A stretch of 64,000 bases of DNA. Source: Gliomastix tumulicola (Eukaryota > Ascomycota > Sordariomycetes > Hypocreales > Bionectriaceae). The position numbers and the translations under genes are program-made. Location of the stretch: NCBI GenBank assembly GCA_001599755.1, contig BCHX01000004.1, forward strand, positions 372,001 through 436,000. The letters are read 5' to 3'. Below the pieces are notes generated by a model, which had not been told where the DNA came from, searched no databases, and saw nothing but the letters and a program-made list of their open reading frames with translations. This document shows, piece by piece, positions 21,871-32,724 of the stretch; within the stretch, counting starts at the first letter, position 1; each line of letters starts with the position of its first letter.

Positions 21871-22830
21871 ATGGGCACTCCACCTCCGAATCCGTACGAA
21901 ACCGATCCTACTAAGATCCCCAAAGGCGACCTCTATGCCGACATCCCATTATATGGGAGATACGCTCCTCATGAGTCTGACTTCAAGCCGGCTCCCGAGC
22001 ACATCAACTCGACATCTGACGCGTCGCTGAAGTACTGGGAGGACATACTTTCTCAATGCACCGAGGCTACTCATGTGTACAAGAACGAGCTCGAGGCAAA
22101 TGGGCGCGACGTCTTTGCTCTTGGATCTGTCATCATCAAGTCGGGCCATCTTCATGATTCCCCGACACGTGACTATTCGTACAATGATGCCAACGAGGTG
22201 GCGGCAATTGCACTCGCTCGCGGGCCTCTGGCTGAGCTGGGCGTGAAAGTTCCAGACATCTACTTTACTGGCAAGGTACGATAGACCACCTGGGAAATGG
22301 ATGTAGATTACTGACTAATGTGTGATTTATAGATCAATGGCCGGGATGTGTTCGTCCAACAGCGTATTCCCGGCGTCGCGTTGACAGTCGCCCATCCATA
22401 CCTCGATGAGAGCGCCATGAACAACTATAAGGACCAAGCGCGACAGATTCTCAGGCGTCTACGGGAAATCAAGCCACCGGAAGGTCAAAAGGATCGTGTC
22501 CATGCTGCTTCCGCACCTAATCCTGTGAAGAGCAGACACCTGGGCCAAGACGAAGCAGACATCATTTTCTCGGACGCAAACCAGGACACCGATCTCGGCC
22601 TCATGCATAACGACTTCACCGAATCGAACATCATCGTTGATCAGGGTAAAATTGTGGGCGTGGTGGACTGGGAGATGGCTGGCTTCTTCGGCTGGAAGAC
22701 GGCACGGGAGATTCACGAGAAGATTAGGACGCCGAGGAGGGAGAACTTCGCTCAGTTTGACGGGAAGAAGGAATATGAGGGTATGATGCGTAAGTTATTC
22801 TTTTGGTCGGATCTGTATCACGTTGAGTAG
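21871..22830 (+). CDS. APH/choline-kinase-like fungal phosphotransferase
   Basis: Exons 21871-22275 and 22333-22830; 300 aa, joined as IYFTGK-INGRDVFVQQRIPG. It has the aminoglycoside phosphotransferase-like kinase fold signatures: a nucleotide-lobe segment (ALGSVIIKSGHL, Lys about 90), the catalytic loop HNDFTESN (His227, Asp229, Asn234), and the Mg-binding VDWEMAGFFG (Asp247). Such proteins are greatly expanded in filamentous fungi; most have no known substrate. The C-terminus (LFFWSDLY) matches the end expected of the family, so I did not invoke a further intron at the GTAAGT near 22794. Confidence 0.8.
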
Positions 22831-23062
22831 AGAGGGGGACGAAGACTGCATTATAGGAGTGGTATTGTGAAGACTGGTATCTAAGGGGCTAGTTATCTAA
22901 TATTTTGGCTGTAGGCCCCTACATCTGTTGTGTGGACGCGAACTTATCAGACAAATCTGGCTCCAAACCTCACTTTGGGCTGAGCGAACACGCGAACTAG
23001 GAAGAAAAAGAGAGAAAAGAAAAGGTGGCACCTCAATGCTCCGTAGGTGTTGACTGTAGTTT
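22831..23062. other. short intergenic between convergent genes
   Basis: No feature seen. Confidence 0.5.
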
Positions 23063-23869
23063 TCACTCGGCGGGAAGATCCCAGCAGCAGGTGACACGAT
23101 AGCCCGAGAGGGCATGGTGGCTCTTCCACTTCGCCTCCTTTCGGCTATTGATCCAGCGGAACTCAGGCACGTCCTGCAGAGCCCGATCCCAGGGAAAGTC
23201 ATCGTACATCTTGCCCAGGAACTGCGTGCTTCCGGACAGTTCCGGGGACGTCGCCTGAGGTCCCTTCTCGAGGATGATCTCCCGGGACGAGACGCCCCAG
23301 GCGATGTCCCACTTACCATCTTCAATGACGGTCAGGGCGCTTCTGAATTTCGAAATACTGGCAGCATAGGCTAGCATTCTCTCTCGACCTGAGGCGGGGC
23401 CGATGCCGACGAGGCGGATGGAGAGCTCGTTGAGGAAGGGGATCTGCTCAAGGTGTGCAAAGAGCACATGCTTTTTGCTTCTCCCTCGGCGGAGCTCCAT
23501 GGTCGAAAGGCCGAGGACGATCTTCTCCGACTTCTCGACGCCGTCAGCAGTCGTCTTCTTGGTCCATGTGAGACGGACATCGCCGAGTCGCTCGGACTTC
23601 TCACCCGCGTAGATAGTAAACTCGATACGGTCGACTGGTCCGCTCGGGCGGGAACACATGAGCGCTAGCTCCTCCTTGATCTTCTTGGAGCATTGCATCA
23701 GGTTAAACCAAGCTCCGTTGACCGCGCACAGGCTCCATATACTGTTTCTCAACTCAGGAGGGAGTTTGAAAATAGAGCCGTCCTGCGTGGGGGCCATGGC
23801 GTTGGCAGTGTTGTTGGTGATGTGATCGGTGTTGTCGTGGTTGGTGATTGTGGTAGTGATGGTTGTCAT
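23063..23869 (-). CDS. F-box-like (LPPELR) fungal protein of unknown function
   Basis: Single exon, 268 aa from the ATG at 23869 (a second ATG at 23797 would give 244 aa). After a Thr/Asn-rich lead, FKLPPELRNSIWSLC matches the short N-terminal motif of the fungal F-box-like family, usually followed by variable sequence as here. No other domain is recognised. The same motif occurs, interrupted by a stop, in the gene at 14694. F-box proteins recruit substrates to SCF ubiquitin ligases; that role is only inferred for this degenerate family. Confidence 0.65.
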   Translation of the reverse strand: MTTITTTITNHDNTDHITNNTANAMAPTQDGSIFKLPPELRNSIWSLCAVNGAWFNLMQCSKKIKEELALMCSRPSGPVDRIEFTIYAGEKSERLGDVRLTWTKKTTADGVEKSEKIVLGLSTMELRRGRSKKHVLFAHLEQIPFLNELSIRLVGIGPASGRERMLAYAASISKFRSALTVIEDGKWDIAWGVSSREIILEKGPQATSPELSGSTQFLGKMYDDFPWDRALQDVPEFRWINSRKEAKWKSHHALSGYRVTCCWDLPAE

Positions 23870-24931
23870 GGATGAGGAAGGGAGGCGTAATGTCAAAGTA
23901 ATAACTTCCTTTGTTACTTTATAGCTTAACTATGCAGTCGGTCCAAAGCTGAGTTGAGAACCTATGAGATAGATACTGCTAAATACTCTGGAGTGGGAGG
24001 AGCTTGAACTTCAAACGAAGGCTCTGGGAACCGGCATGAATATTGGAACAGGGGGTTGATGAATATATAAGACCGGGAAGGAATGTCCAGCCTCTGTAAA
24101 ACGATATGTCGAGGTTGTTTATTCAAGTTCTTATTGTAGACAAAAAAATATGTCAACTCGTTCTGTCTGTTCTAGTGACTACTGACAGTGCTGTAGCGAA
24201 ACGGCTCTGAACTCGGGGCACTGGGAACTGTTTGTTCTGTGAACTAGAGAAAGGGGATAAACCAAAATGGACCTGTTCTTGATATGGATAGACAAGGCAC
24301 CGTGAAGAATTCTGTCTCTGAATCAGAGATTCGCCTGCTTTTAGAGAGATTAGCTTAGGGAATCTGATCTGAAATTAAGTTTCCGTACCCAGCACGTGGT
24401 TGAGAGAGTCTTGAGCCGCAAGACCAACCATCATAGGCAATCCCTACGACGACAATATGCGAAGGAGCTAGACAAAACGGGGTATCTTCAGCATCGACGG
24501 TGTACTCGCTTTTGGCCCTGAAGAGTTGGTGAGGCAGTGAGCCTCCCAATATCAACACCCCTGGGCAGGGTACTGTGCCATCTCTTGCTCAAGACATGCC
24601 GTCCAGGCACGGCGATCCCGGTGGTTCGGTTATTACCCGTCAGCGCCTGTAGCGCGATTTAGAACCTTCGATCGGTCCCCTAGAGTCCTAAACTAAAGTG
24701 CCGGCTGGCACCCGCAGGAGCAAAACCCCCACCGCCTGTCAGACGGAATGGCGAGCTGTATTAGCTAAGAGTAACCACTGCGCAGATCCACTAGTGACCA
24801 CCGACAAATATCACATCACAGCCTGCTCCTACAAAAGACGACACTTGCGCCAGCATACACTTCCCCCCAAGGCCTTTACTTTAATTCTCTCGAGTCTGAA
24901 AAAAGCCCGTGTCTTCTTGGTGGCAGCAGCT
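23870..24931. other. intergenic, divergent promoter region
   Basis: About 1 kb between the F-box-like gene (minus) and the M20 peptidase (plus). No supported gene or repeat. Confidence 0.5.
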
Positions 24932-26046
24932 ATGAGTCACCCCGTCGTTGATCTTCTCAAGTCCCTCATGGGCATCGTCTGCACAAGCGGCAAGGAGTAT
25001 GACGTTGGCGTCTTCCTCCAGCAGCACCTCGAGGCCCTGGGCTACACCGTCGAGCGCCAACCCATCGCTCCGGGCTCCGACCGCCACAATGTCTACGCCT
25101 ACCTGGGACCATCGCGGAAGACCCGCGTGCTCGTGACGGCGCACATGGACACCGTGCCCCCGCACATCCCTCTCTCCGTCGACGGTGACATCATCCGGGG
25201 GAGGGGTTCTTCGGATGATCTGGGTCCTCTGGCGGCTCAGATCGTGGCGGTGGAGGAGCTGAGAAGGGAAGGTGTTCTGAAGGAGCAGGGCGATGTCGGG
25301 CTGCTGTTCGTGGTTGGCGAGGAGAACGGGGGCCATGGGATGTTTGCTGCGAACGAGCTGGGACTGACGTGGGAGTCGGGCGTCTTTGCCGAGCCCACGG
25401 AGAACAAGCTGGCCAAGGGACACAAGGGGCAGATCGCCTTTGAACTCACGGCAAAGGGGCTCGCCTGGTGAGGATACGCTATTCTCCCTTTCCCTTGTAT
25501 ACTCCCCCCCCCTGCCTATCTCATGAACGCTGACAGATACACAGCCACTCCGGATACCCTCACCTCGGCAGAAGCGCCATCACCTCCCTGCTGGCCGTGC
25601 TAGAAGAGCTCCGCACCGCCCCCTGGCCGCAGTCCGACATCCTCGGCCCGTCCACCTTCAACATCGGCAAGATCCGCGGCGGCGAAGCCCACAACATCAT
25701 CCCGCCCTCGGCAAAGGCCCTCTGCGAAGTCCGCATGGTCTCCGACCTCCCCGGCGTGCGTCATGCCATCGCCGAGATCGTCTCGCACCACCCGGACGTT
25801 GAGCTCAGCTTCGTCTTCGAGTACCCCGAGGCCCTGCTCGAGTGGGAGATTGACGGGTTCGAGGCCGCGCCTGTGGCCTTTGGGACCGATATTCCCCGGC
25901 TGAACGCGGAGCTCTGCGCGAGGAGGATACTGTATGGGCCTGGGTCGATCCTGGTTGCTCATGGGCCGGATGAGTACATCAGAGTGTCGGACTTGATCGA
26001 CAGCATTGCGGGATATAAGAGGCTTATTCTTCGGTTCCTACAGTAG
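24932..26046 (+). CDS. M20-family metallopeptidase/deacylase (ArgE/DapE type)
   Basis: Exons 24932-25467 and 25545-26046, 345 aa; the junction restores KGLA-CHSGYPHLGRSA, the family's dimerisation-domain start. Zn ligands and catalytic residues of M20 enzymes are in order: TAHMDT (His71, Asp73), SSDDLGP (bridging Asp), GEENGG (catalytic Glu130/ligand Glu131), a Glu in FAEPTE, and a C-terminal VAHGPDE (His318). There is no signal peptide, so it is probably cytosolic, hydrolysing an N-acyl amino acid or dipeptide, as in acetylornithine deacetylase or carboxypeptidase relatives. The exact substrate is unknown; the annotation as arginine biosynthetic ArgE would be unsafe. Confidence 0.88.
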
Positions 26047-26151
26047 TCACAATGAAAATGATGAATTGGAGATGTCCAAAGTTGCGGAGGAGATAGAATT
26101 CGCACCATGTACGCAGAGCGCTTCAGCAGGAGTAAAATTTTGTAGACTCAC

Positions 26152-28605
26152 TCAAGCGTTCGTACTCGACATGAATCCCCGCAATAGGTCAACTGCTGTA
26201 TCAAGGAACCAGATGCAGCAGTCGAGTAACGGGTACCACAGATATGCCAAGGCCACTGGGTGCTTCCAAATCTCCTGCGGCGGCGTGTGAATATCCTTCC
26301 CCAGGTCAAAATAGCTTGATATCAACTGCCCCGCCAACACTGCGCGGAGCACCAAACGAAGCATGCCTGTCATCTCATGAAGTACCCAATAATCCGGCTT
26401 CAGAAGCCAGAGTGGCAGCAGCTTCCACGCATGCCTGTGGGCCGGCGTCGATAGCTGAGGCCACGCGTACAGAAGCGCTGGCGAGAGGAGATAGAGCAAG
26501 AGCGCGATGTCCAAGTCCCATCCATGATCGTAAAGGACATCTTTCAGAAATCGGAGAATGGCGAGATGATGTCGTCCGGTATTCGACTCATGATCGTAGC
26601 GCAGTTCCCCTGCCGGTGATGATGATGATGATGATGCGGCGGCCGGTTTTGCGTATCCCGCGAGGAATTCGAGCGTGTATCCAAAGACGCACAGAACGGT
26701 GAGCAATTCCAAAAGAGGGACCGCCAGGCTGGCTCCGTTTCCTAGCCATACAGCGTACTTCACATACTTTGATCTGAGTTTTGCAAGGAAGACGGTGAAT
26801 CGCCCTGGCGATCTCATCACGTCAACGACAAGCATTGTGCTTCCAAAGTAGCTCTCCTCTCGGACATCAAGAACGATTGTCCTCCCGCGGGCTTGTCCCC
26901 ATCTTGGGAGTCCACGTAGCAAATCCGGATCGTTCGTCGCTGACTCGACACTTGTTTTTGACGCCTCGAAGACGTAGCCGAAGTCTACCAGCGAAGGAAA
27001 GATGCTGCGGAGGAGATGATCCAGAAGTCCCATCGGGATGAGAGACCTCCAAAGGGGCTTCGACAAGACGGTGATAATAGACGCTAACGACTCTCCGGTA
27101 GCTTCATTCCTGACTAGAACCGCAATGCTGATCTCGTCGTACTGGGAGGCCTGAAACTGTCTGATCTTCACCACCGGGGCGTATGGCTGCCACTGTTCAC
27201 CAACCATTATTTCTGTACAACTGAAACCATCGGGCAGCGGCAGAATGCGCAACATATGCGTTGTCTCCAAATGCTCAACGAAGAACGATCTCGGGCCGAC
27301 GTCAATCGTAATGAGCTCATGAGGCCACAAGTCCCAGTAAATGGAGTCAACCCAGACAGGAGCATAACACCCCCGGACATAGATCCCCGTCCGCTGCTTG
27401 AAGACGGGTATGGCGAGGAGCCTCTGCGCATCGTCCCGCTTGTGACACGGTACGAGTACGTATTGCTGAGGACCTAAGGATTTCGGGAGCTCAACCTGTA
27501 ATTGGCTCGAGGTCACGGACCAGACAGTGCCGGTCTGCAGAAAGTCTACCTTCTCGGAGCCTTCGAAGGCTTCTGGCCCTAACGCCAGTAGATTCGGAGA
27601 GACTTCGGGTTCGTGTCTGGTAGAATAACCCGAAACTTCACTTTCCCTCGCCGCTTCGGGATCCATGTACCACGGATGCTGCTGCCCAGCCAAGGTCTTG
27701 AACATCGAGGTCCAACGACCATGTGAGGATGACTCGATAGGCATGATGGGCTTCCGGTCTTTCACGAGGTTCCATGCGAGCAGAGTAGGATCGAAGCGAT
27801 GCTGGAGAATCTCCATTTGGAGTCTTTGGAATGCCTGCCCTCCTTCGCCGTAGAGCAGAGGAAGATTCACGTCGAATATGCCGAGGAGACAGTACGCCAT
27901 GTCCTCCTCCTTGGTGGTCTCACGGCTTGATGCCCAGCTCATTCGTTCGGCGACAGGGGCGCTCAGGATCAGCTCCCGGCGAGAGAACTCTTTCCGGGCG
28001 CGGTCCAGGGCGAAGAGTTGCCGGGGGGAGAAGTTCAGATGGTATGAGTCCGAGGGAAACATATCCTCGGGTACCATAGTGAGATAGACTTGGTTGATCC
28101 TAGTGATGGCGCTGATATCTGCCGCGAGGTCGTCTCGAGTGCCGATGCATACCCAGTCCGAGTTGAAGAAGTCGACTGACGACGGCGCTATGAGCTCCTG
28201 GAGAGTCCAGCCCCGCGTGAACCATCGGCTCGCTGAGAACTGGGAAGCACCTGCCCCCTGCGAAGTGCTGGCCTCGTGCACATCGACCAGGTATGCCAGG
28301 CAGATCTCGCTGTCCTGGTACCACTGGAACATGAGCTTGATGGCCTCGGCCAGCTCAGCGCTGTTCGTCTTGTCTATGCAGATGGTGTCGATCCAGATGT
28401 AGGAAAGCCCGCGCTTCGAGGCCACCTCGCATGCCGATACAATCTTGGTGTAGCCGCCATGGCTGCGAATGTCGTCCGGCTGCGAGAATTGCTCCAAGTC
28501 GACCTCGTCGTTCCCCCATGTGTGGGAGAGAATAGCGTAGGGAGGTCGATCAGCTGGCCGTAGAAATGTCTCGAGCTTCAGCGACTCGGTATTGAGGAGC
28601 CTCAT
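26152..28605 (-). CDS. HET-domain protein with C-terminal membrane region
   Basis: Single exon, 817 aa. The N-terminus carries the three HET blocks: YAILSHTWG (about 23-31), YIWIDTICID (about 69-78) and WFTRGWTLQEL (about 127-137), followed by the LLYGEGGQAFQRLQ segment usual in HET-D/HET-E-like proteins. HET domains trigger cell death in vegetative incompatibility. No NACHT/WD40 part follows; instead the last 190 or so residues contain about four hydrophobic segments with a poly-Ser stretch encoded by a (TGA)n-like repeat at 26618-26638. Membrane attachment is inference. The single long frame without introns or stops suggests a functional gene. Confidence 0.88.
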   Translation of the reverse strand: MRLLNTESLKLETFLRPADRPPYAILSHTWGNDEVDLEQFSQPDDIRSHGGYTKIVSACEVASKRGLSYIWIDTICIDKTNSAELAEAIKLMFQWYQDSEICLAYLVDVHEASTSQGAGASQFSASRWFTRGWTLQELIAPSSVDFFNSDWVCIGTRDDLAADISAITRINQVYLTMVPEDMFPSDSYHLNFSPRQLFALDRARKEFSRRELILSAPVAERMSWASSRETTKEEDMAYCLLGIFDVNLPLLYGEGGQAFQRLQMEILQHRFDPTLLAWNLVKDRKPIMPIESSSHGRWTSMFKTLAGQQHPWYMDPEAARESEVSGYSTRHEPEVSPNLLALGPEAFEGSEKVDFLQTGTVWSVTSSQLQVELPKSLGPQQYVLVPCHKRDDAQRLLAIPVFKQRTGIYVRGCYAPVWVDSIYWDLWPHELITIDVGPRSFFVEHLETTHMLRILPLPDGFSCTEIMVGEQWQPYAPVVKIRQFQASQYDEISIAVLVRNEATGESLASIITVLSKPLWRSLIPMGLLDHLLRSIFPSLVDFGYVFEASKTSVESATNDPDLLRGLPRWGQARGRTIVLDVREESYFGSTMLVVDVMRSPGRFTVFLAKLRSKYVKYAVWLGNGASLAVPLLELLTVLCVFGYTLEFLAGYAKPAAASSSSSSPAGELRYDHESNTGRHHLAILRFLKDVLYDHGWDLDIALLLYLLSPALLYAWPQLSTPAHRHAWKLLPLWLLKPDYWVLHEMTGMLRLVLRAVLAGQLISSYFDLGKDIHTPPQEIWKHPVALAYLWYPLLDCCIWFLDTAVDLLRGFMSSTNA

Positions 28606-29040
28606 GCTAGCAGCTGCATGTGATATGTGAGACGGTGATCATTATGTGAGTGAGGCGGGTGTGAGGAGTCAATTGTGGAAGCAAGGAAGACCTGACGCGC
28701 GCCTGTGCAGTCTTCATCTTGCTGCCCGATACAGCATGAAGCACAGCCCCCGGCGGCTGTGCTTGTGCATGCTTAGTGTTTAGTGGCTAATTATTGCTCC
28801 CGTCAGGTGCGAGGAACTCGCTAATTACTTACTTAGGTGTTCATGCTCCAGGTACTAGCCTTCTGTAGAGAGCTTGTCTCTAGGCTCTGCAGGTGGAGAC
28901 TTCAGTGCACCTTAACAGTGGGTCACTCGCTACGGATGACGCTCGCTGCCTGTTCACCAGCTTCATTTCATCCTCCTCTTCTCATCCTCCAACTTCATCT
29001 CTCACAACCACGCTCCTACTGCTGGGCGTCCCCTTTCGCC
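28606..29040. other. intergenic divergent promoter
   Basis: Lies between the HET gene (minus) and the NTase-like gene (plus). The plus-side part is pyrimidine-rich (TCATCCTCCTCTTC near 28969). No gene seen. Confidence 0.5.
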
Positions 29041-30018
29041 ATGGCCCCATCGAGTCCCCCCCCCGTGGACTCAGAAGAAGAGTCTCAAGCGTCTTCTTCA
29101 CCCTCGCGCTCGCTTTCTCGAGGAAGCGCTGATGGTGCCACTGAGAATAAGAAAGCCGACGTAGCACCGCCACAGCCACCGCCACCATCTCACGACGCCC
29201 AGGAACCCCCGGAGAAGTTTCCGGGGATAAGGACAAAGACTGGGCGCAAAAGTGAAGGCGTATCTGATGTCGCTGATGCACTTAAGCTGCTCAGCGACGC
29301 CGGTGTGTTCGGCTGCGTCGTCGACATCAATGCGCTACGGTACTACGGCGCCGGTAGAATTACTGCGGTGAGTGAGCCATGGCACGCACACCCGGGTACG
29401 ATTGAATGAATGCATGATTAACGCGATTCTATGCAGGAATGGGACATATGCGTTCCAGCCTCCCAGTTCGAGGAGGCCGTGCGGCTCTTCACCAACAGCG
29501 ACAAATACGAACGTGCCAAGCCATGTCCTCCCGGGTACAGATCCGTGAGGCATCTGAACCCCTTCTTCCATCTCAAGGGGGTCTCGTTCTACTTCCTCCT
29601 CACCCCGTCATCGAGATGCTTCTTCGACCCCAAACCTGAGAACTGCGAGACGAGCAAGGGAGTGCCCTACCCGACAATGCCACACTTCGCACGGTCAATA
29701 TTGGCCCTTCAGAATGGGGCCGATCTCGCCGACTTTGTTGACGGGATGAATCTCGATAGTGAATGGGCCCGAGAAAACATCGACTTCGAGGACTTGCAGG
29801 CCAAGGGCATGGAGTTTGCCAAATTGATGAACGCGGAGTTGGTTGCCGACGGGAGGACGGCGAGCTTTTACACCGACATAAATTTTCAGAAGCAATGGGA
29901 CGCGACTGTGTCATCAAAGGAATCAAGGATCGAGCCAATGAAGAAGGGGAGATATAAGACTCGTTGGAGGAGAATCAAGAAGGATACTGACCCACGGCTA
30001 CGGGAAAGGCCCTTCTGA
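29041..30018 (+). CDS. fungal nucleotidyltransferase-like protein of unknown function
   Basis: Exons 29041-29367 and 29437-30018 (donor GTGAGT, acceptor TGCAG), 302 aa. A Pro/Ser-rich, probably disordered N-terminus (about 1-70) leads to ALRYYGAGRITA-EWDICVP (98-116), a pattern common in an expanded fungal family where a small-residue turn is followed by an acidic motif (W-[DE]-I). That resembles the G-x-x-D-x-D core of nucleotidyltransferase folds, but only one Asp (112) is clear, so activity is doubtful. The C-terminus is strongly basic (KGRYKTRWRRIKKD). It is convergent with a gene of possibly related fold at 30267. Function unknown. Confidence 0.65.
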
Positions 30019-30266
30019 GGCTCTGATGTGGGTGGCTTGTAGTTATATCGCTACTATGGTAATGCAGGAGCATGAGTAGAAACAGGGCATTGGCCCTGGG
30101 CAGCCTTATCATGCCATGACATCCCTTTGACCTTCCGGTTTGAGGGCTGTTGGGCATGCCAATGCTCGTGATCTTTGGTGGTGCCTTATGTTAGGCGCTG
30201 TTGAAGTAGCAGATGTGAAAGGGTTTGGTCATATTGTGAAGCTAACGATTGACTAAACACGCCCAT

Positions 30267-31049
30267 TCATTCACCCATAGCCCATGCAATAGCATCTGCA
30301 TCCGGTTCCTCCCTCGCTCGAACCTCGTGCAAGAACGAAGCCTTCCACTCTTGACGATAGCTTGCAGAGAACGCTCTGATGAGTGGAGCGTACTGAGAAT
30401 TCGAGCAGATGTAGCGAAGATCAATATAGTCATTCCCCAGCTGACTCTCCTTGGTGGCATCCTCCCCTGCCCCTCGGTTGTGGTGGGCCCTAAGCTTGGT
30501 TGACACCATGTGCTCAACGAGTAGTAAGTTGCACTCGAACGACTGCGGGATGTTCGAAACTGTCCACCGCTCCGTGGCGGTGGTAAGATCCCGGGGAATC
30601 AAAAACCCATCAGCACCCTTGGGCATCAGATCGAATTGGACCAGCTTGCCAACGTCGACGAAGATCCGAGCGACCCCCGAAGCCCACTGCAGTCTGCTCG
30701 ACGGTCTATGGATGCTATTGGATGCCGATTAGCAAGAAGAAGAAGAAAAAGAAGAAGAAGAAGGGCCGGCGACCGAGGCGTGGGAGAGGCTTGCTTACTT
30801 TGGATGATCATTGAAGATGTCAAGAAGGACCTCCATCCGGGGGGGATTGTCGACGGCGATGTCAACGTCGGTCGTCGTGCGACCAGAGCCTCGGTAAAAC
30901 GCATTCATCCCCCCCATGACGCCGTAAGCAATGGTGTTTTCCTCCAGGATTTGTGCAATTACGCGGAGAGCCGCAGACTGATCCTCGTCGGAGGGTGCCT
31001 CGGCGGCTTCCTCGAGGTCGTCCTGTTCATCGAGCGTGTACTTCGGCAT
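30267..31049 (-). CDS. nucleotidyltransferase-fold protein
   Basis: Exons 31049-30799 and 30714-30267 (minus), 232 aa. The intron is 84 nt, has GCTAATC as branch site, and contains a long TTC-rich pyrimidine tract. Residues 44-65 (VMGGMNAFYRGSGRTTTDVD then IAV) carry the GG/GS turn and D-x-D of the NTase superfamily (Asp61, Asp63), with a later carboxylate in RIFVDVGKLVQFDLM. This is the minimal core used by antitoxin- and MNT-like enzymes and by many uncharacterised fungal proteins. Substrate unknown. A second in-frame AG 9 nt downstream of the chosen acceptor could give a 3-residue shorter form. Confidence 0.72.
30734..30762. repeat. GAA/TTC repeat in an intron
   Basis: A purine run of GAA/AAG units lies inside the intron of the minus-strand NTase gene, where it is read as a TTC-rich polypyrimidine tract. 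Confidence 0.8.
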
Positions 31050-31786
31050 TGTGAGGGCAGTAGATAGGTAGGTGATCTATTGGGTCCAAGTCGGTCTGAT
31101 GTACACGCCAGTAAGGTAGGTATGTGACAAGTATGGGATCAAGCCAGGAACCTACTAGCAGGTAGGTACGATGGGCGGTTCTCTTATTTATGCCTGGGGG
31201 CTTGCGAACCAACACGAGGCGCTCTAACCAACGGCCGCCTTGCGTGTTGCCTTGCATACGAGTAAGGCATCCAACCCCCGGTTTTGCCTCACGCCTGACC
31301 TTCTGCCTGGCCTATCACCGCACAGTATCTAAGCGCTGGACTGCTCTTGGTGGGGAAGGTTTGGCTCTGGCCACCCTGATGGCCGGCGGTTGTGTGATGA
31401 AAGCCTGTATTAAAAACAAGCATGCGGCTGCTTGCGGCCTGTGGTGGCGGCATTGCCTTTCCCGCTAAAATTGTACGTCACCAACAAGCCATACGAGGTT
31501 ACCCCTGGAAGTACCGATGCGTTGGTTCAAGTACGTTCAGTCACGTTCAGCTTGCCCGCGGCCTCAGTTGACCATTGTACAGTGGTCACTCAGGGGGTCG
31601 CTTCCAGGGCGCCAAAGTAAAGCAATTCCATGTGCTCTTTGTAGTCCGAACGGGGGCCACCAAGATGCCTAGCTGGGTGCCGGATCCAGCTGATCATTGG
31701 CGCCGCGGGGCTCCAAGTCTGCACCAGCCCCTCCCCATCTCCGTCCTTTTCTTGATCTTCCCGACACCAATATCCCCCTAGTAATC
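31050..31786. other. intergenic divergent promoter
   Basis: Lies between the NTase gene (minus) and the APH-like gene (plus). No gene recognised. Confidence 0.5.
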
Positions 31787-32581
31787 ATGACACCTTCCAC
31801 TCCCCAGGAACTGAACAGCCACCGCGAGGAGCACTGCTTCACCGTGAGCCCGGAGAAGAAGTACTTCCACGTGGGCAACACCTTCATCAAGCGCAGCCTC
31901 AGGTCGTTCGAGTGGGTGAAGTTCCAGGGGCTACATGCACGTCCCTCTCTTCTGTCCGGAACGCATCCTCAGTGAAGGTGCCTGCATCCAGTATCTAGCT
32001 GAGAAGACGGACATTCCTCTCCCTAAGCTGTATGCCTGCTTTGAGGATGATGGAGCGACATATCTTATCCTCGAGTATGTGGAAGGAGCCGGCATGGACA
32101 CGCTGAGCGACGAGGACAAGAACGTCGTGACGACGGAGCTCGAAGGACACATACGGACCTTCCAGAGCTTGACATCAGATACCTGGAGAGGACCTGGCGG
32201 TGCCGTACGCATCCAGCATATCATGGACCCTTGGTTGTGGACGCTGGCTAATCTAGCATTCCATAGGTCCTCCCGCCGTACTGTATCATGAAGAACTCGA
32301 ACCGAAGACCCTGGCGGATGGCCCACCGAACTCAGCCTGACCTCGTCTTCTCCCACAATGACCTCTCGGCCTCTAATGTCATCGTTGACCCCGACACCCT
32401 CAAGATCAACGCCATCATCGACTGGGAGTATGCAGGCTTTTATCCCCCTGGGTTCGATCGGCCCCTTTACGAGAGAAGAGGATCGATGGCTGGTCCATCG
32501 GTGGCGCTGGACGGCGAGGCGGACGATGTCGAGGCTTTGACGGACATGATTGATAAGGAGCGAGAGAGCACGCGACCGTAG
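31787..32581 (+). pseudogene. APH-like kinase gene with one-base frameshift
   Basis: The ATG at 31787 opens a frame matching the family start (FIKRSLRSFEWVKFQ). At 31927-31930 a run of four G's shifts the frame: the continuation YMHVPLFCPERIL lies in another frame, and three G's would keep it open. Beyond that, exon sequence to 32204, a 62-nt intron (GTACGC donor, CATAG acceptor, GCTAAT branch) and an exon from 32267 to 32581 encode YLILEYVEG, the catalytic loop SHNDLSASN and IIDWEYAGF. All APH-like catalytic residues are present. It is either a recent pseudogene, a sequencing error in a homopolymer, or an N-truncated gene starting at ATG 31935. Related to the intact APH-like gene at 21871. 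Confidence 0.65.
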
Positions 32582-32724
32582 TCGCTACTGCTGTAAGTCC
32601 TATAAGTAGTGGGTGCTATTGGGTATTTATGGCTGTTGGACTGGAGTGGTCAAGATTTAGTTGTTATTAGGGAGGAGCTTCCACTCATTAAGGCTGCCCG
32701 ACGCGAACAACTGCGTGCCCAGGC

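Noticed and set aside
22792..22870. Possible third exon of the APH-like gene behind a GTAAGT
   Set aside because: The resulting intron would be about 41 nt, and the unspliced frame gives the family-typical end LFFWSDLY.
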